In this document: positions 17,144 through 26,066 of the stretch, piece by piece
Position numbering within the stretch: the stretch's first letter is position 1
Layout of the letters: each line of letters starts with the position of its first letter
DNA from: Burkholderia ubonensis
Lineage (GTDB): Bacteria; Pseudomonadota; Gammaproteobacteria; Burkholderiales; Burkholderiaceae
NCBI RefSeq assembly: GCF_001718695.1
Contig: NZ_CP013422.1
Coordinates: 372,001 to 436,000, forward strand
DNA: 64,000 nucleotides
Direction of reading: 5' to 3'
Translations under genes and position numbers: made by a program
Notes under the pieces: model-generated
The model's database searches: none
The model's input: only the letters and a program-made list of their open reading frames with translations
Told to the model about the DNA's origin: nothing

Positions 17144-18083
17144 TTATCCCCTGATTCAAACGGCGTGTTTTCAAGGTTCCGGCAGGGCCGCCGGCTCGCG
17201 ACGTAACTGCTCGAGCGGATGGCAGGAAAATCGAATGGCGCGGCCGTGCGGCACATGGGGTTATATACCGCTGGTGCCGATTTTCATGAAACAGATTCGT
17301 TGGTAAAAACGTTTGCGCCGGATTATCGGCTTCCACGTTCAGGCTGTTAGGCAGGTCTTCGGCCGCCGCTCGTGGCGCGTGCTGACGAACACTTCGATGA
17401 ACAACGCGTCGCCGTCATGGGACGCGGCGTGGAATGTCGATTCTGCGTCGGCGCAAATGTTTGCGAGCCCTAAATTGCCGATCGAAACAGGCGTGGCAAC
17501 AATTTCATCGGACTGGAAAAAGTTGAATGGGTCGATAAGAAAATCGACTGTCAAGGCGTCAGACTAATTGTCTGATCAGCGGCAATTGGAGCTTGTTTGT
17601 TCGGTTGCGGTGATTGCCCCATGTGCCGTTTGCGACGAGCAACGAAATGTTGATGATGAGCAAGCCGGGCGCGTGCCGGAGAATGCGCGGCGATGCGCTT
17701 CTGCGCGATGCGAAACGCCGCCATGCCGATACCAGGTGCAGGGCGGGAGGTGAGCTCGTCGGAGAGCAGCGAGGTCGGTACCGCATCGCATCAATCGCGC
17801 AAATTGAACGAGCAACTACGACTGACCCCGTGCGACGAAGTGAGCGCGCTGAACGTGCTGGCCGACCACGGCAGCCGCCAGTCGCGCGAAGATGCGATCG
17901 AACTGGCGGCGTGCATTGCGCAACCAGGGCGCGGCCCCAGTCAACGCCACGCACATTGTCGACACGTATCCGACGGCCGCGACGTCGCAGCAGGCGCTGC
18001 GGCGTACGACGGTTTCGTGCCGGGCGTCGCCCCGACATCGGCCGGGGGGTGAACGTCTTGAAGCCGCCTCGAGGGCAGACGTT
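17144..18083. other. Gene-poor spacer with lowered GC
   Basis: About 940 bp between the adhesin promoter area and metY. No convincing gene is seen. The part from 17300 to 17700 is clearly less GC-rich than its surroundings. It contains the palindrome TCAGAC-TAATT-GTCTGA at 17559-17575. Open frames here lack ribosome sites and family features; some minus-strand frames between 17816 and 18000 look faintly like decayed coding sequence. Confidence 0.5.
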
Positions 18084-18113
18084 CGAAGCGGGCGTGTCGG
18101 CACGCCCGCTTCG
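18084..18113 (-). terminator. metY terminator hairpin
   Basis: A perfect 13-bp inverted repeat (CGAAGCGGGCGTG / CACGCCCGCTTCG) with a TCGG tetraloop begins 2 bases after the metY stop codon. No strong U-run follows, but the stem is very stable and well placed. Confidence 0.65.
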
Positions 18114-18115
18114 CG

Positions 18116-19411
18116 TCAAAGCTGCGCGAGCGCCTGATCGAGATCGGCGATCAGGTCGTCGATATGCTCGATGCCGATCGACAGCCGCACCGTTTCTTCC
18201 TTCACGCCGGCCTTCGCGAGTTCGGCCGGCGAGAGCTGCCGATGCGTGGTCGATGCCGGATGCGTCGCGAGCGACTTCGTGTCGCCGATGTTGACGAGCC
18301 GCGTGAACAGCTTCAGCGCGTCCTGGAACTTCGCGCCGCCCGCGCGGCCGCCTTTCACCCCGAACGTCAGGAGCCCCGGCCCGCGCCCCGACAGATAGCG
18401 CGCGACGAGCGGATGGTCGGGGTGGTCGGGCAGTCCCGCGTAGCTCACCCATTCGACGTTCTCGTGGCGCGCGAGATGCTGCGCGATCTTCAGCGTGTTG
18501 TCGCTGATGCGCTCGATGCGCAGTGCAAGCGTTTCGATGCCCTGCAGGATCTGGAATGCGTTGAACGGCGAGATCGCCGCGCCCATGTTGCGCAGCGGTA
18601 CGACGCGCGCGCGGCCGATATACGCGGCCTGACCGAACGCTTCCGTATAGACGACGCCGTGATAGCTGACGTCGGGCTCGTTCAGGCGCTTGAAGCGGTC
18701 CGCATGCTCCGCCCACGGGAACTTGCCCGAATCGACGATCGCGCCGCCGAGGCTCGTGCCGTGCCCGCCGAGATATTTCGTCAGCGAATGCACGACGATG
18801 TCCGCGCCGTGCTCGAACGGCCGCAGCAGGTACGGCGACGGCACCGTGTTGTCGACGATCAGCGGGATCCCGTGACGATGCGCGATCTCCGCGAGCGCGG
18901 CGATGTCGGTGACGTTGCCGAGCGGGTTGCCGACCGATTCCGCGAAGATCGCCTTCGTGCGCGCGTCGATCAGCGCGTCGAACGATGCGGGGTCGCGCGG
19001 ATCGGCGAAGCGCGTGGCGATGCCGTATTGCGGCAGCGTGTGCGCGAACAGGTTGTAGGTGCCGCCGTACAGCGTGCTGGCGGACACGATGTTGTCGCCG
19101 GCTTCGGCGATCGTCTGGATCGAATAGGTGACGGCCGCCTGCCCCGACGCGAGCGCCAGCGCGCCGACGCCGCCCTCGAGCGCCGCGATGCGCTGCTCGA
19201 GCACGTCCGTCGTCGGGTTCATGATCCGCGTGTAGATGTTGCCCTGCACCTTCAGGTCGAACAGGTCCGCGCCGTGCTGCGTGTCGTCGAATGCATATGC
19301 GACGGTCTGGTAGATCGGCACCGCGACCGCGCGCGTGGTCGGGTCGGGACGATAGCCGCCGTGGACGGCGATGGTTTCGAGACGCCAGCTGGAAGAGGCC
19401 CTGTCGGTCAT
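18116..19411 (-). CDS. metY: O-acetylhomoserine sulfhydrylase (PLP enzyme)
   Basis: A 431-residue Cys/Met-metabolism PLP-dependent enzyme of full family length. It has the N-terminal IYQTVAYAFDDTQHGADLF and YTRIMNPTTDVLEQRIAALEGG, the PLP-stacking ASGQAA near 88-93 and the Schiff-base lysine in VVHSLTKYLGGHG (K212). It would convert O-acetylhomoserine and sulfide (or methanethiol) to homocysteine (or methionine) in the cytoplasm. The insert-rich length favours MetY over cystathionine gamma-synthase. It appears to be a single-gene unit with its own hairpin terminator; no SAM riboswitch was recognised in the 165 bp upstream. Confidence 0.92.
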   Translation of the reverse strand: MTDRASSSWRLETIAVHGGYRPDPTTRAVAVPIYQTVAYAFDDTQHGADLFDLKVQGNIYTRIMNPTTDVLEQRIAALEGGVGALALASGQAAVTYSIQTIAEAGDNIVSASTLYGGTYNLFAHTLPQYGIATRFADPRDPASFDALIDARTKAIFAESVGNPLGNVTDIAALAEIAHRHGIPLIVDNTVPSPYLLRPFEHGADIVVHSLTKYLGGHGTSLGGAIVDSGKFPWAEHADRFKRLNEPDVSYHGVVYTEAFGQAAYIGRARVVPLRNMGAAISPFNAFQILQGIETLALRIERISDNTLKIAQHLARHENVEWVSYAGLPDHPDHPLVARYLSGRGPGLLTFGVKGGRAGGAKFQDALKLFTRLVNIGDTKSLATHPASTTHRQLSPAELAKAGVKEETVRLSIGIEHIDDLIADLDQALAQL

Positions 19412-19576
19412 GGTGTGCTCCGTCTGTTGTTGTGATGGTCCGGCGATTATAGGAGCACGGGCGCTGCGGGCTTTAGAACGAATCGTTTGTTGCTTATGGT
19501 GCGCCGGCGCATCGCGTGCGTTTTCAGCGAATGCTGCGCAGCGGGATGTCGTGGTGGGCGGTGCGAATCCGTGCGC

Positions 19577-20338
19577 TCACGCGCGGCAGATCGCGATGAT
19601 CTCGGCGCTCGTCGCGTCGTCGAATGGCGCGCCTTGCCAGTCGCCGCACCATTGCGTCGCCGAGAAGCCGGCTGCCGTCACGCGTGCTTGCAGATCGGGT
19701 TGGGCGATGAAGCGCAATCGGCTCGTATTTTGCAGCTGTATATCGTCGCGGCAGAAACGGTAGTATGTGTCGAACGACACGACCGGGCCGTCGATTGCGG
19801 TGACCGCGCGATGCAGTTCGACGCGGCCGAAATCGGGCGATTCGACGTGCGATGCGGGCGCGGACGGTACCCATCTGCGCCACGGTTCGACACGTGGATT
19901 GCGTGTCTCGAACATGAAGCGTCCGCCCTCGTTCAGCAGACGCCGCACGCCGTGCAGCGTGGCGTCGATCGCGGCGTCGGTCAGCAGGCACTGGAATGCG
20001 TGGCCGGTCATCACGACCGTATCGAAGCGCGCGTCGGGCGACAGGCCGGCGAGATCGCTGACGGCCCAGCGCACCGCGGATGCACCGGGTTGCTGCCGTG
20101 CATGCTCGATCATCGCGGCGGCCGGATCGATCGCGACGACGTCGTGCCCGGCCGCAGCGAGCCGGCGTGCGAACCGGCCGGTGCCGCAGCCGAGATCGAG
20201 GATGCGCTGCTGAACGGTGCCGATGCGCGATGCGCAGAACGCGAAGTCGTGATCGCCCGCGTTGAACAGGTCGTAGACCGCGACGAGGCGCGGGTCGGTG
20301 TAGAGGATTTCGCGGGCGGGTGCCGTGTCGGACATCAT
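19577..20338 (-). CDS. Class I SAM-dependent methyltransferase
   Basis: A 253-residue protein with a Rossmann methyltransferase core: motif I ILDLGCGTGRFARRLAAAGHDVVAIDP near residues 44-70, motif II-like FDTVVMTGHAFQCLL, and motif III around LLNEGGRFMFETRNP. It transfers a methyl group from S-adenosylmethionine to an unknown small molecule or protein. Two consecutive ATG codons open the gene; the first was taken. It begins 14 bp after the LysE-family exporter gene on the same strand, so the two are probably co-transcribed. The methylated product could be an exported metabolite, but nothing proves it. Confidence 0.82.
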   Translation of the reverse strand: MMSDTAPAREILYTDPRLVAVYDLFNAGDHDFAFCASRIGTVQQRILDLGCGTGRFARRLAAAGHDVVAIDPAAAMIEHARQQPGASAVRWAVSDLAGLSPDARFDTVVMTGHAFQCLLTDAAIDATLHGVRRLLNEGGRFMFETRNPRVEPWRRWVPSAPASHVESPDFGRVELHRAVTAIDGPVVSFDTYYRFCRDDIQLQNTSRLRFIAQPDLQARVTAAGFSATQWCGDWQGAPFDDATSAEIIAICRA

Positions 20339-20352
20339 GCGGAGCGCATGCG

Positions 20353-20979
20353 TCAACGCTGCTGAGCCGCGACGCGCAGGCCGAGCGCGATGAAGATCGA
20401 GCCGATGATCTTGCCTTGCCAACGCGTCAGCCACGCGAGCCGCTTCACGAGCCGGCCGAGCGGACGGACCGAGCAGGCGATCAGCGTCGTGTACAGCGAA
20501 CTGAGCGCGACGAAGATCAGGCCGAGCACGGCGAATTGCACGAACGTCGAGCCGCGTTCCGGATGCACGAACTGCGGCATGAACGCGAGGAAGAACAGTG
20601 CGGTTTTCGGGTTCAGCACTTCGGCGGGGATGGCCTGCAGATACGCCTTCAGCGGCGTGACGGGCGACAGCTTCGGCAGCGACGGGTCGGACGGCTTCTC
20701 GATCAGCGCACGCACGCCGAGGTAGATCAGGTAGGCGGCGCCGACCCACTTCACGACGTTGAACGCGAGCGCGGACGTCATCAGCAGCGCCGACAAACCG
20801 ACGGCCGCGAACAGCGTATGCACGAAGTCGCCGCTGGCGACGCCGAGGCCGGTCAGGATGCCGGTCTTGCGGCCGCCCTGTACGGTGCGGCTGAGGACGA
20901 GCAGTACGGCGGGGCCGGGGATCAGGAACAGACCCAGGACGACGGCGGTGAAGGTGGTCAGCGTGGTCAGGTCGAACAT
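20353..20979 (-). CDS. LysE/RhtB-family amino-acid exporter
   Basis: A 208-residue inner-membrane protein with about six hydrophobic helices. It has the hallmark N-terminal FLIPGPAVLLVLSRTVQGGRKTGILTGLGVASGDFVH, the central YLIYLGVRAL and the middle NPKTALFFLAFMPQFV. These motifs define the RhtB branch of the LysE exporters, which export homoserine, threonine, leucine or related metabolites by proton antiport. The ATG at 20979 was chosen because the upstream open frame lacks membrane character. It leads a probable two-gene unit with the methyltransferase. Confidence 0.9.
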   Translation of the reverse strand: MFDLTTLTTFTAVVLGLFLIPGPAVLLVLSRTVQGGRKTGILTGLGVASGDFVHTLFAAVGLSALLMTSALAFNVVKWVGAAYLIYLGVRALIEKPSDPSLPKLSPVTPLKAYLQAIPAEVLNPKTALFFLAFMPQFVHPERGSTFVQFAVLGLIFVALSSLYTTLIACSVRPLGRLVKRLAWLTRWQGKIIGSIFIALGLRVAAQQR

Positions 20980-21351
20980 GGCGGCTCCGGCAGGGTTGGC
21001 GCAGCGGCGGGGATGGGGGGATTGTAGTCGGTTTGTTCGGCTCGCTTGCGCCGACGTCGATCTCAAGTTATTCGGACCTTGCCCTCCAACAGATTGCGGT
21101 GGTCGAAAACGGTGCAGAATCGCGTTGGTGAGGTGAGCGGCGGCGGGACATCGGTTCGTCTCTACGGGGATGCGCGGCTTCTGATGCAGAGCATTATGGA
21201 CTCGACTACGCCAGTCCCTGACCCAGGCGGAGTGCCGGGGCACCCCTCTGGGATTCACCAGGAACTATGAACGGTACGGCAGGCACATATGAATTGTTGT
21301 GAATCCAAGTGCCAAGACGGTTATCCATTTCCTTTTTAAAAGCGGCCCGAA
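20980..21351. other. Intergenic region upstream of the LysE gene
   Basis: About 370 bp that must carry the exporter promoter on the minus strand. Base composition falls toward the right end. No RNA gene or clear operator was recognised. Confidence 0.4.
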
Positions 21352-21827
21352 ATGAGATTTACATGGAAATCTGGCCCCGTACTCGCCGGGCAGCTGGTGT
21401 ACTGCCAAGCTGAGTACTCGTTCGACTTCGTTCCGAGGGAAAATGAATTAAACAGCCGAGTTCGGGCTCCCGAACTGGATCTATTTCGATTGGTACGCTT
21501 CAATTGGAGGTATCCGTAGAAACCGGCGAAATACTATTTCCGTGGGGCTTGTTTCCACACACGCGATGGACAGATCGAGTTATGGTCCCTCCAAATACTT
21601 GTCCAGGCCGATTGTTCCTCGCGGATATTTCCGTTCTCGTGCCCGGAGCTGCGGTCGACTTACCTGGAGGCACGGAATGGCAGACACATTTCCACCGCGA
21701 GTCTGGGTGGTTATATACCGGCGTCGGTGATACGGCAGATGTCATCGTGGAATTCGCAGCCAACGCAGGTGCGTCACTGACAAATGAACAACTCACAGGG
21801 CTGTGGCTAAAGCCGATACGTGAATGA
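21352..21827 (+). pseudogene. Small unknown gene split by a frame disruption
   Basis: Two overlapping frames together look like one protein. The first runs from ATG 21352 to a TAG at 21517-21519 (55 residues, ending LVRFNWRYP). The second, in a different frame, is open through 21504 (TTG) to 21827 and continues smoothly with LEVSVETGEILFPWGLFPHTRW and an acidic, Trp-rich C-terminal half. The join lies within 21490-21517. Combined length is about 157 residues. The lower GC of 21300-21900 differs from both neighbours and suggests acquired DNA. The family is not recognised; single-domain immunity-type proteins have a similar look. A genuine two-gene overlap is the alternative. Confidence 0.5.
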
Positions 21828-22030
21828 TCCATTTCCGCGTGGGAGTTTGAGGATTACCAAGGATGATCAGACTTCATTGACGCACTTGACGCGCTCCGGT
21901 CGTTGCCACAAACAGCGTTGGCTTCGATACGTCCAGCCTCGAAAACAAGCTAAGCGGATATTTTCTTGACGCGGCACATTCCAAGAACCATAACCCGCGC
22001 AAACGCATGCGTATCGATCCACGCACGCCA

Positions 22031-23527
22031 TCACCCACCCCCCAACACCAACGCAGCCCCTTTCTCCCCGATCATCAACGCCGGCCCCTGCGTATGCCCG
22101 GACGTGATGCGCGGCATGATCGACACATCGATGACCCGCAGCGCCTCGACCCCGTGAACGCGCAACTGCGGATCGACCACAGCATCGTTGCCGGTGCCCA
22201 TCCTGCACGTGCCGACCGGATGGCTGAGCGAGCCCGCATTGCTCAGGATCCAGTTGCGGATCTCGGCGGGCGTGCGCACCGACGGGCCGGGCGTCTGCTC
22301 CTCGCCGCGCCAGGCCGACAGCCCGGGCGCGTTGCCGAGCGAGCGCATCAGCTCGAAGCCCTGCACGCATTGCTCGAAGTCGCCCGGCGCCGACAGGAAG
22401 TTCATGTCGATCAGCGGCGCGGCGGTCGGATCGGCCGAGCGCAGCGCGACGCGGCCCCGGCTTTGTAGCCGCATCATGTCGCCCGTCACCGAATAGAAAC
22501 TGCGCAGTTCCTCCTCGGACTGGCCGCACGTATAGCGTCCGCGCATCATCTCGGCTGCATTGGCCGGCTGGCCGTCGGCATTCGCGTTCGCCCAGACGAT
22601 CGCGTAGCCCTCGTTGACGGGCTGGTCGAGGATCGGCTGCCGCGACGTCCAGATGCCCTGGAAGATCAACGCGTCCATCAGGTTGGCGCCCACGCCCGGC
22701 AGGTCCATCTGCACGGGGATGCCGAGTTGCCGCAATTGCGCGGCGTCGCCGACGCCCGAGCGCATCAGGATCTGCGGCGAGTTGATCGCGCCCGCGCACA
22801 GCAGGATTTCCCGGTCGGCGATCGCACGTACGCGCGCGCCGCCGCGGACGTAGTGCACCGCGGCCGCGCGCCGCGTGCCGTTGAACTCGATCCGTTCGAC
22901 GAGCGATTCGGCGGCGAGCGTCAGATTCGACTGCCGCGCGAGCAGCGGCTCGACGTAGCGCTGGTAGCTCGTCACGCGCTGGAAGCGCGTGTCGATGGTC
23001 GAGCGTAGCGGCGACACGCCGGCCATCGGCCGCCCGTCGTTGTAGTTCGGGTTGTAGCGGTGGCCGAGCTGCTCGCTCGCGCTCACGAACGCCTCGCCGA
23101 ACGCGTTGCGCGTCGTGGTGGTCGGTTGCAGCATGCGTTCGACCTGCTCGAAGTGCGGCGCGACGTCCTGGTAGCGCCAGCCGTCGCAGCCGTACCGGCT
23201 CGCCCACTGATCGAAGTCGGCAGGCGCGCCGCGCACGTAGACCATGTCGTTGTGCGCGGTGCAGCCGCCCGTCACCTTCGCCCGCCAGACGTCCATCACG
23301 CGATCGTTCATGCGCGTCTGCGGCACGCTTTTGTAACCCCAGTGAATCGCGCCGATGCGGTACAGGCAGTTGATCTGGTTCGGGTCGCGGATCGGCGGGA
23401 AATGCGACGCGAGCGGCCCGGCCTCGAGCAGGAGCACCTTGATCGACGGGTTGTCGGCGAGCCGCCCGGCGACGATGCTGCCCGCCGAGCCGGAACCGAT
23501 GACGATGTAGTCGTAGCGTTCGTCCAC
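22031..23527 (-). CDS. GMC-family FAD-dependent oxidoreductase
   Basis: A 498-residue glucose-methanol-choline oxidoreductase. It begins with the FAD-binding YIVIGSGSAGSIVAGRLAD (GxGxxG). The second GMC signature is around ILLCAGAINSPQILMRSGVGD, and the active-site histidine region is LSHPVGTCRMG with a second His in ITSGHTQGPALMIGEKGA near the C-terminus. Such enzymes oxidise alcohols to aldehydes or ketones in the cytoplasm. It is the last gene of the minus-strand cluster that starts with two tiny proteins and three haem-oxygenase-like enzymes, 37 bp after the last of them. The likely role is therefore oxidation of an intermediate or side chain produced by those enzymes. The substrate is unknown. 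Confidence 0.88.
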   Translation of the reverse strand: MDERYDYIVIGSGSAGSIVAGRLADNPSIKVLLLEAGPLASHFPPIRDPNQINCLYRIGAIHWGYKSVPQTRMNDRVMDVWRAKVTGGCTAHNDMVYVRGAPADFDQWASRYGCDGWRYQDVAPHFEQVERMLQPTTTTRNAFGEAFVSASEQLGHRYNPNYNDGRPMAGVSPLRSTIDTRFQRVTSYQRYVEPLLARQSNLTLAAESLVERIEFNGTRRAAAVHYVRGGARVRAIADREILLCAGAINSPQILMRSGVGDAAQLRQLGIPVQMDLPGVGANLMDALIFQGIWTSRQPILDQPVNEGYAIVWANANADGQPANAAEMMRGRYTCGQSEEELRSFYSVTGDMMRLQSRGRVALRSADPTAAPLIDMNFLSAPGDFEQCVQGFELMRSLGNAPGLSAWRGEEQTPGPSVRTPAEIRNWILSNAGSLSHPVGTCRMGTGNDAVVDPQLRVHGVEALRVIDVSIMPRITSGHTQGPALMIGEKGAALVLGGG

Positions 23528-23564
23528 GGGCTTCTCCTCGTGCGTGTGAGCTGGCGCGGCGCCG

Positions 23565-25052
23565 TCAGCCGCGCGGGTCGAGCAGCCGGCCGTACGGGCC
23601 GTGCAGCGCGAGCGTCGGCTGCGCGCCGTAAAAGCCGGCGATGCCGCTCCACGCGCGGTGGTTCAGTTCGAGCAGGAACAGGATGCGGCGCATCGCGATC
23701 GTCTGGCGCACGGGATCGATCGCGGCGATCTGCTCGAACGTGTCGCGCGAGATGCTGTTGTGGTTCAGCGATTCGTTCAGTTCCTCGTGGTCGCCGGACA
23801 CGCTGTGGAACGCGTCGTTGTCCTTGACCGCCGCCATCAGGCGCAGCGACATCTTCGGCGGCTCGCCGAAGATGCCCTCGACGACCATGATCGCGGCGAA
23901 CGACGACACCGGGTCGACATCGGCGAGGAGCGTGAGCGCGTCGACGAACGCGAAGTGCAGCGGCAGCGGCACGATCTGCGCGAGCATGCGCGGTGCGACG
24001 CCGAGCGCTTCGCAGGTCGTGCTTTCGAGCGCCTCGTGGCCGTATTCCTCGCCGTAGTAGCGGAGCATCATCGTGCGCAGCGGAATGCTGAGCCGCATGC
24101 TCAGCAGCGGCGCGATGATTTCCACGAAGCGCCGCGTCACGTGGTACTGCTCGATGAACGGGCCGGCGACGAGCGGCGAATAGCCGCCGTTCAGCGCGTC
24201 CACCGCGCTCACGTACGGATTCTCGCCCCAGAGGTTCAGCGTTTCGCGCGTGATCAGCTCGGTCTGTCGCATGAACTCGAGCCCGTTCGACAGCGACACG
24301 GCCGGCACGTCCGCGCACGGCAGCCGCTGCGCGTCTTCACCGCTCGCGGCGACGAGGCTCGACGCGACCAGCCACAGATGCGACATCAGGTCGTGCTCGT
24401 CGTACAGCCCGGCCGTGTCGAACCGGGCGTCGTCCGCGGCGCTGGCGCGCGGCGCGCCGGAGAACGCATCGAGCATCAGCGCGACGGCTGCCAGCGTGAG
24501 CGGCGCGGCGCGGCGGAAGTATTCGAACTCGATGCGCAGCAGCGCGAGATGGAAGTTGGGTTCGACCTGCGCGTCGAACGGATCGTCGTGCGCGTCGAAC
24601 AGCGTGCGCGCGGAGGCGGGTCGATCGAGGTGCAGCCGGAGCGTCGCGGCATCGCGCGCGACCGCGTCGCGCCGCGCGGCGTCGAGCGTGGCGAGGCTGG
24701 CCGCGACCGTCTGCGCGATGCACGAGTCGATCCGCGCGGCCTGCGCGGCAAGCGCATCGGCGGCCGTGTCGTCGGCCTCGCCGATCAGCGAATGCGTGTC
24801 GAGAAACGTGCCGAGCGCGTGCCAGCCAGAGTCGGGTTCGCTTTCGCGCAGCGTCCACCACAGCGGCGACGCCGTGTCGGTCAGGCTGTGGAGTTGCGCG
24901 GCGATCTGGTCCGCGGCGTCGCTGGCGTCGAACGCCAGCCGGTATTCGTGCGCGCCCGCGCGCATGCTGACGAGCGCCGAGCCGGGCTCGTGGTGGATCG
25001 CGTCGACGACGAGGCGCGGCGACTGATAACGCTGAAATGTCCAGAGTTCCAT
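23565..25052 (-). CDS. Haem-oxygenase-like diiron-type enzyme (long form)
   Basis: A 495-residue protein, started at ATG 25052 with GAGGG upstream, 8 bp after the previous gene. Residues about 250-475 form an all-helical haem-oxygenase-like domain (iron-containing redox enzyme type). Likely metal ligands are EEYGH (E336, H339) and Hx3Nx4H (H422, N426, H431). The first 245 residues include a possible PqqD-like start and helical sequence without clear ligands, perhaps a degenerate second domain. Members of this superfamily oxidise amines, fatty acids or amino acids using O2 at a dimetal site. Paralogy with three neighbouring genes and linkage to two tiny proteins suggest oxidative modification of a peptide; the reaction is unknown. 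Confidence 0.72.
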   Translation of the reverse strand: MELWTFQRYQSPRLVVDAIHHEPGSALVSMRAGAHEYRLAFDASDAADQIAAQLHSLTDTASPLWWTLRESEPDSGWHALGTFLDTHSLIGEADDTAADALAAQAARIDSCIAQTVAASLATLDAARRDAVARDAATLRLHLDRPASARTLFDAHDDPFDAQVEPNFHLALLRIEFEYFRRAAPLTLAAVALMLDAFSGAPRASAADDARFDTAGLYDEHDLMSHLWLVASSLVAASGEDAQRLPCADVPAVSLSNGLEFMRQTELITRETLNLWGENPYVSAVDALNGGYSPLVAGPFIEQYHVTRRFVEIIAPLLSMRLSIPLRTMMLRYYGEEYGHEALESTTCEALGVAPRMLAQIVPLPLHFAFVDALTLLADVDPVSSFAAIMVVEGIFGEPPKMSLRLMAAVKDNDAFHSVSGDHEELNESLNHNSISRDTFEQIAAIDPVRQTIAMRRILFLLELNHRAWSGIAGFYGAQPTLALHGPYGRLLDPRG

Positions 25053-25060
25053 GGCGACCC

Positions 25061-26056
25061 TCAGTGGAAGATGCGCGGCAGCGGCGCGCTGTCGTCGGCG
25101 TAGTAGGCGAGGATGGTGTCCTCCTGGCGCACCAGCGTCTCGACCATCAGCGAGACGTTGCGTTTCGTGACCGTGCAGGCTTCGGGATCGATCGCGGTGT
25201 CGAGCGCCATCAACTGCCGCGAGATGTCCTCGTGCCGGTACGTGTCGTTCAGGTCCGCGTGTGCGCGCAGCGGCCGGTAGAACGCCTCGGGCATGCCGAG
25301 CGCGACGCAGCGCGCGTCGAACGCGTCGATGAATGCAGGCTGCGCGCGCTCGAACAGAAACAGGCTCGCCTTGAACGACAGCGGATGCTGGCGCGCGTGC
25401 ACGCCGAGCGCGGCCGCGAGCGAGAACGTCGCGGGCAGCGGCTGGTGCTGCTCGATCTGCGCCTCGGCGAGCCCCACGGCCTTCAGCGACGCCTCGAGAA
25501 ACCGGTCGTGGCCGAGCTCCGATTTCAGGAAGTCCTGCAGCAGCGTGCGCTCCGCGGGACTGGCGGCCCAGCCGAGCGCGGGCCCGATCAGCCCCGGCGC
25601 CGCGCGCACGATCCAGTAATACTCGAGCGTATAGCCGATCAGCTGGCGGCGCGTCGCGCGTTGTTCGACCAGCGCGCGCAGGAATGCCGAGCGTGCGCTG
25701 CGCGCGGCGGTGCGCTCCGCGATGCGGCGGATGTCGCGGTAGAGCTGCGCGCCGCTGGTCGCCACCGCGGCGCGGCGCGGATCGGATTCGATCAGCAGGC
25801 GCAGCACGTTGAAATCGGCGAGCAGCGGCGGGATCTTGTCGGCGATGCGGGGCGAGCGCGCGGCCAGTTCCTCGGGCGTCATGCCGCCCGCGTGCAAATC
25901 GCCGATCAGGCGCGCGACGTCGGTCGCCTCGTCGGGCGCGAAGCGGAACGCGCATTGCCGGCCGCCGGCGCTCAGCACGGCGCCGCTATCCGTGAGCTGC
26001 GAGGTCACGATGCCGCGGAATTTCGGCATCGCGGGAGCTGCGAGCGAGCTGTCCAT
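25061..26056 (-). CDS. Haem-oxygenase-like diiron-type enzyme with PqqD-like start
   Basis: A 331-residue protein. Residues about 15-85 resemble a PqqD-type winged helix (QCAFRFAPDEATDVARLIGDL ... IPPLLADFNVLRLL). The rest is helical with candidate ligands E145 (TLEYYW), ExxH in KSELGH (E180, H183) and Hx3Nx4H in HADLNDTYRH (H266, N270, H275). This last motif matches the paralogues encoded on either side. It sits 10 bp after the first haem-oxygenase-like gene and 8 bp before the long form, clearly in one operon. It is likely an O2-using dimetal oxidase or oxygenase. Acting as a non-catalytic partner is possible because the first acidic ligand pair is EL rather than EE. Confidence 0.72.
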   Translation of the reverse strand: MDSSLAAPAMPKFRGIVTSQLTDSGAVLSAGGRQCAFRFAPDEATDVARLIGDLHAGGMTPEELAARSPRIADKIPPLLADFNVLRLLIESDPRRAAVATSGAQLYRDIRRIAERTAARSARSAFLRALVEQRATRRQLIGYTLEYYWIVRAAPGLIGPALGWAASPAERTLLQDFLKSELGHDRFLEASLKAVGLAEAQIEQHQPLPATFSLAAALGVHARQHPLSFKASLFLFERAQPAFIDAFDARCVALGMPEAFYRPLRAHADLNDTYRHEDISRQLMALDTAIDPEACTVTKRNVSLMVETLVRQEDTILAYYADDSAPLPRIFH

Positions 26057-26066
26057 GGTGGTTGCC

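Noticed and set aside
17559..18103. Minus-strand frames near the adhesin/metY gap that faintly resemble transporter C-termini
   Set aside because: There is no start or ribosome site, the protein-like stretch is short, and the neighbouring frames carry Arg-rich noise; too weak to call even a pseudogene.
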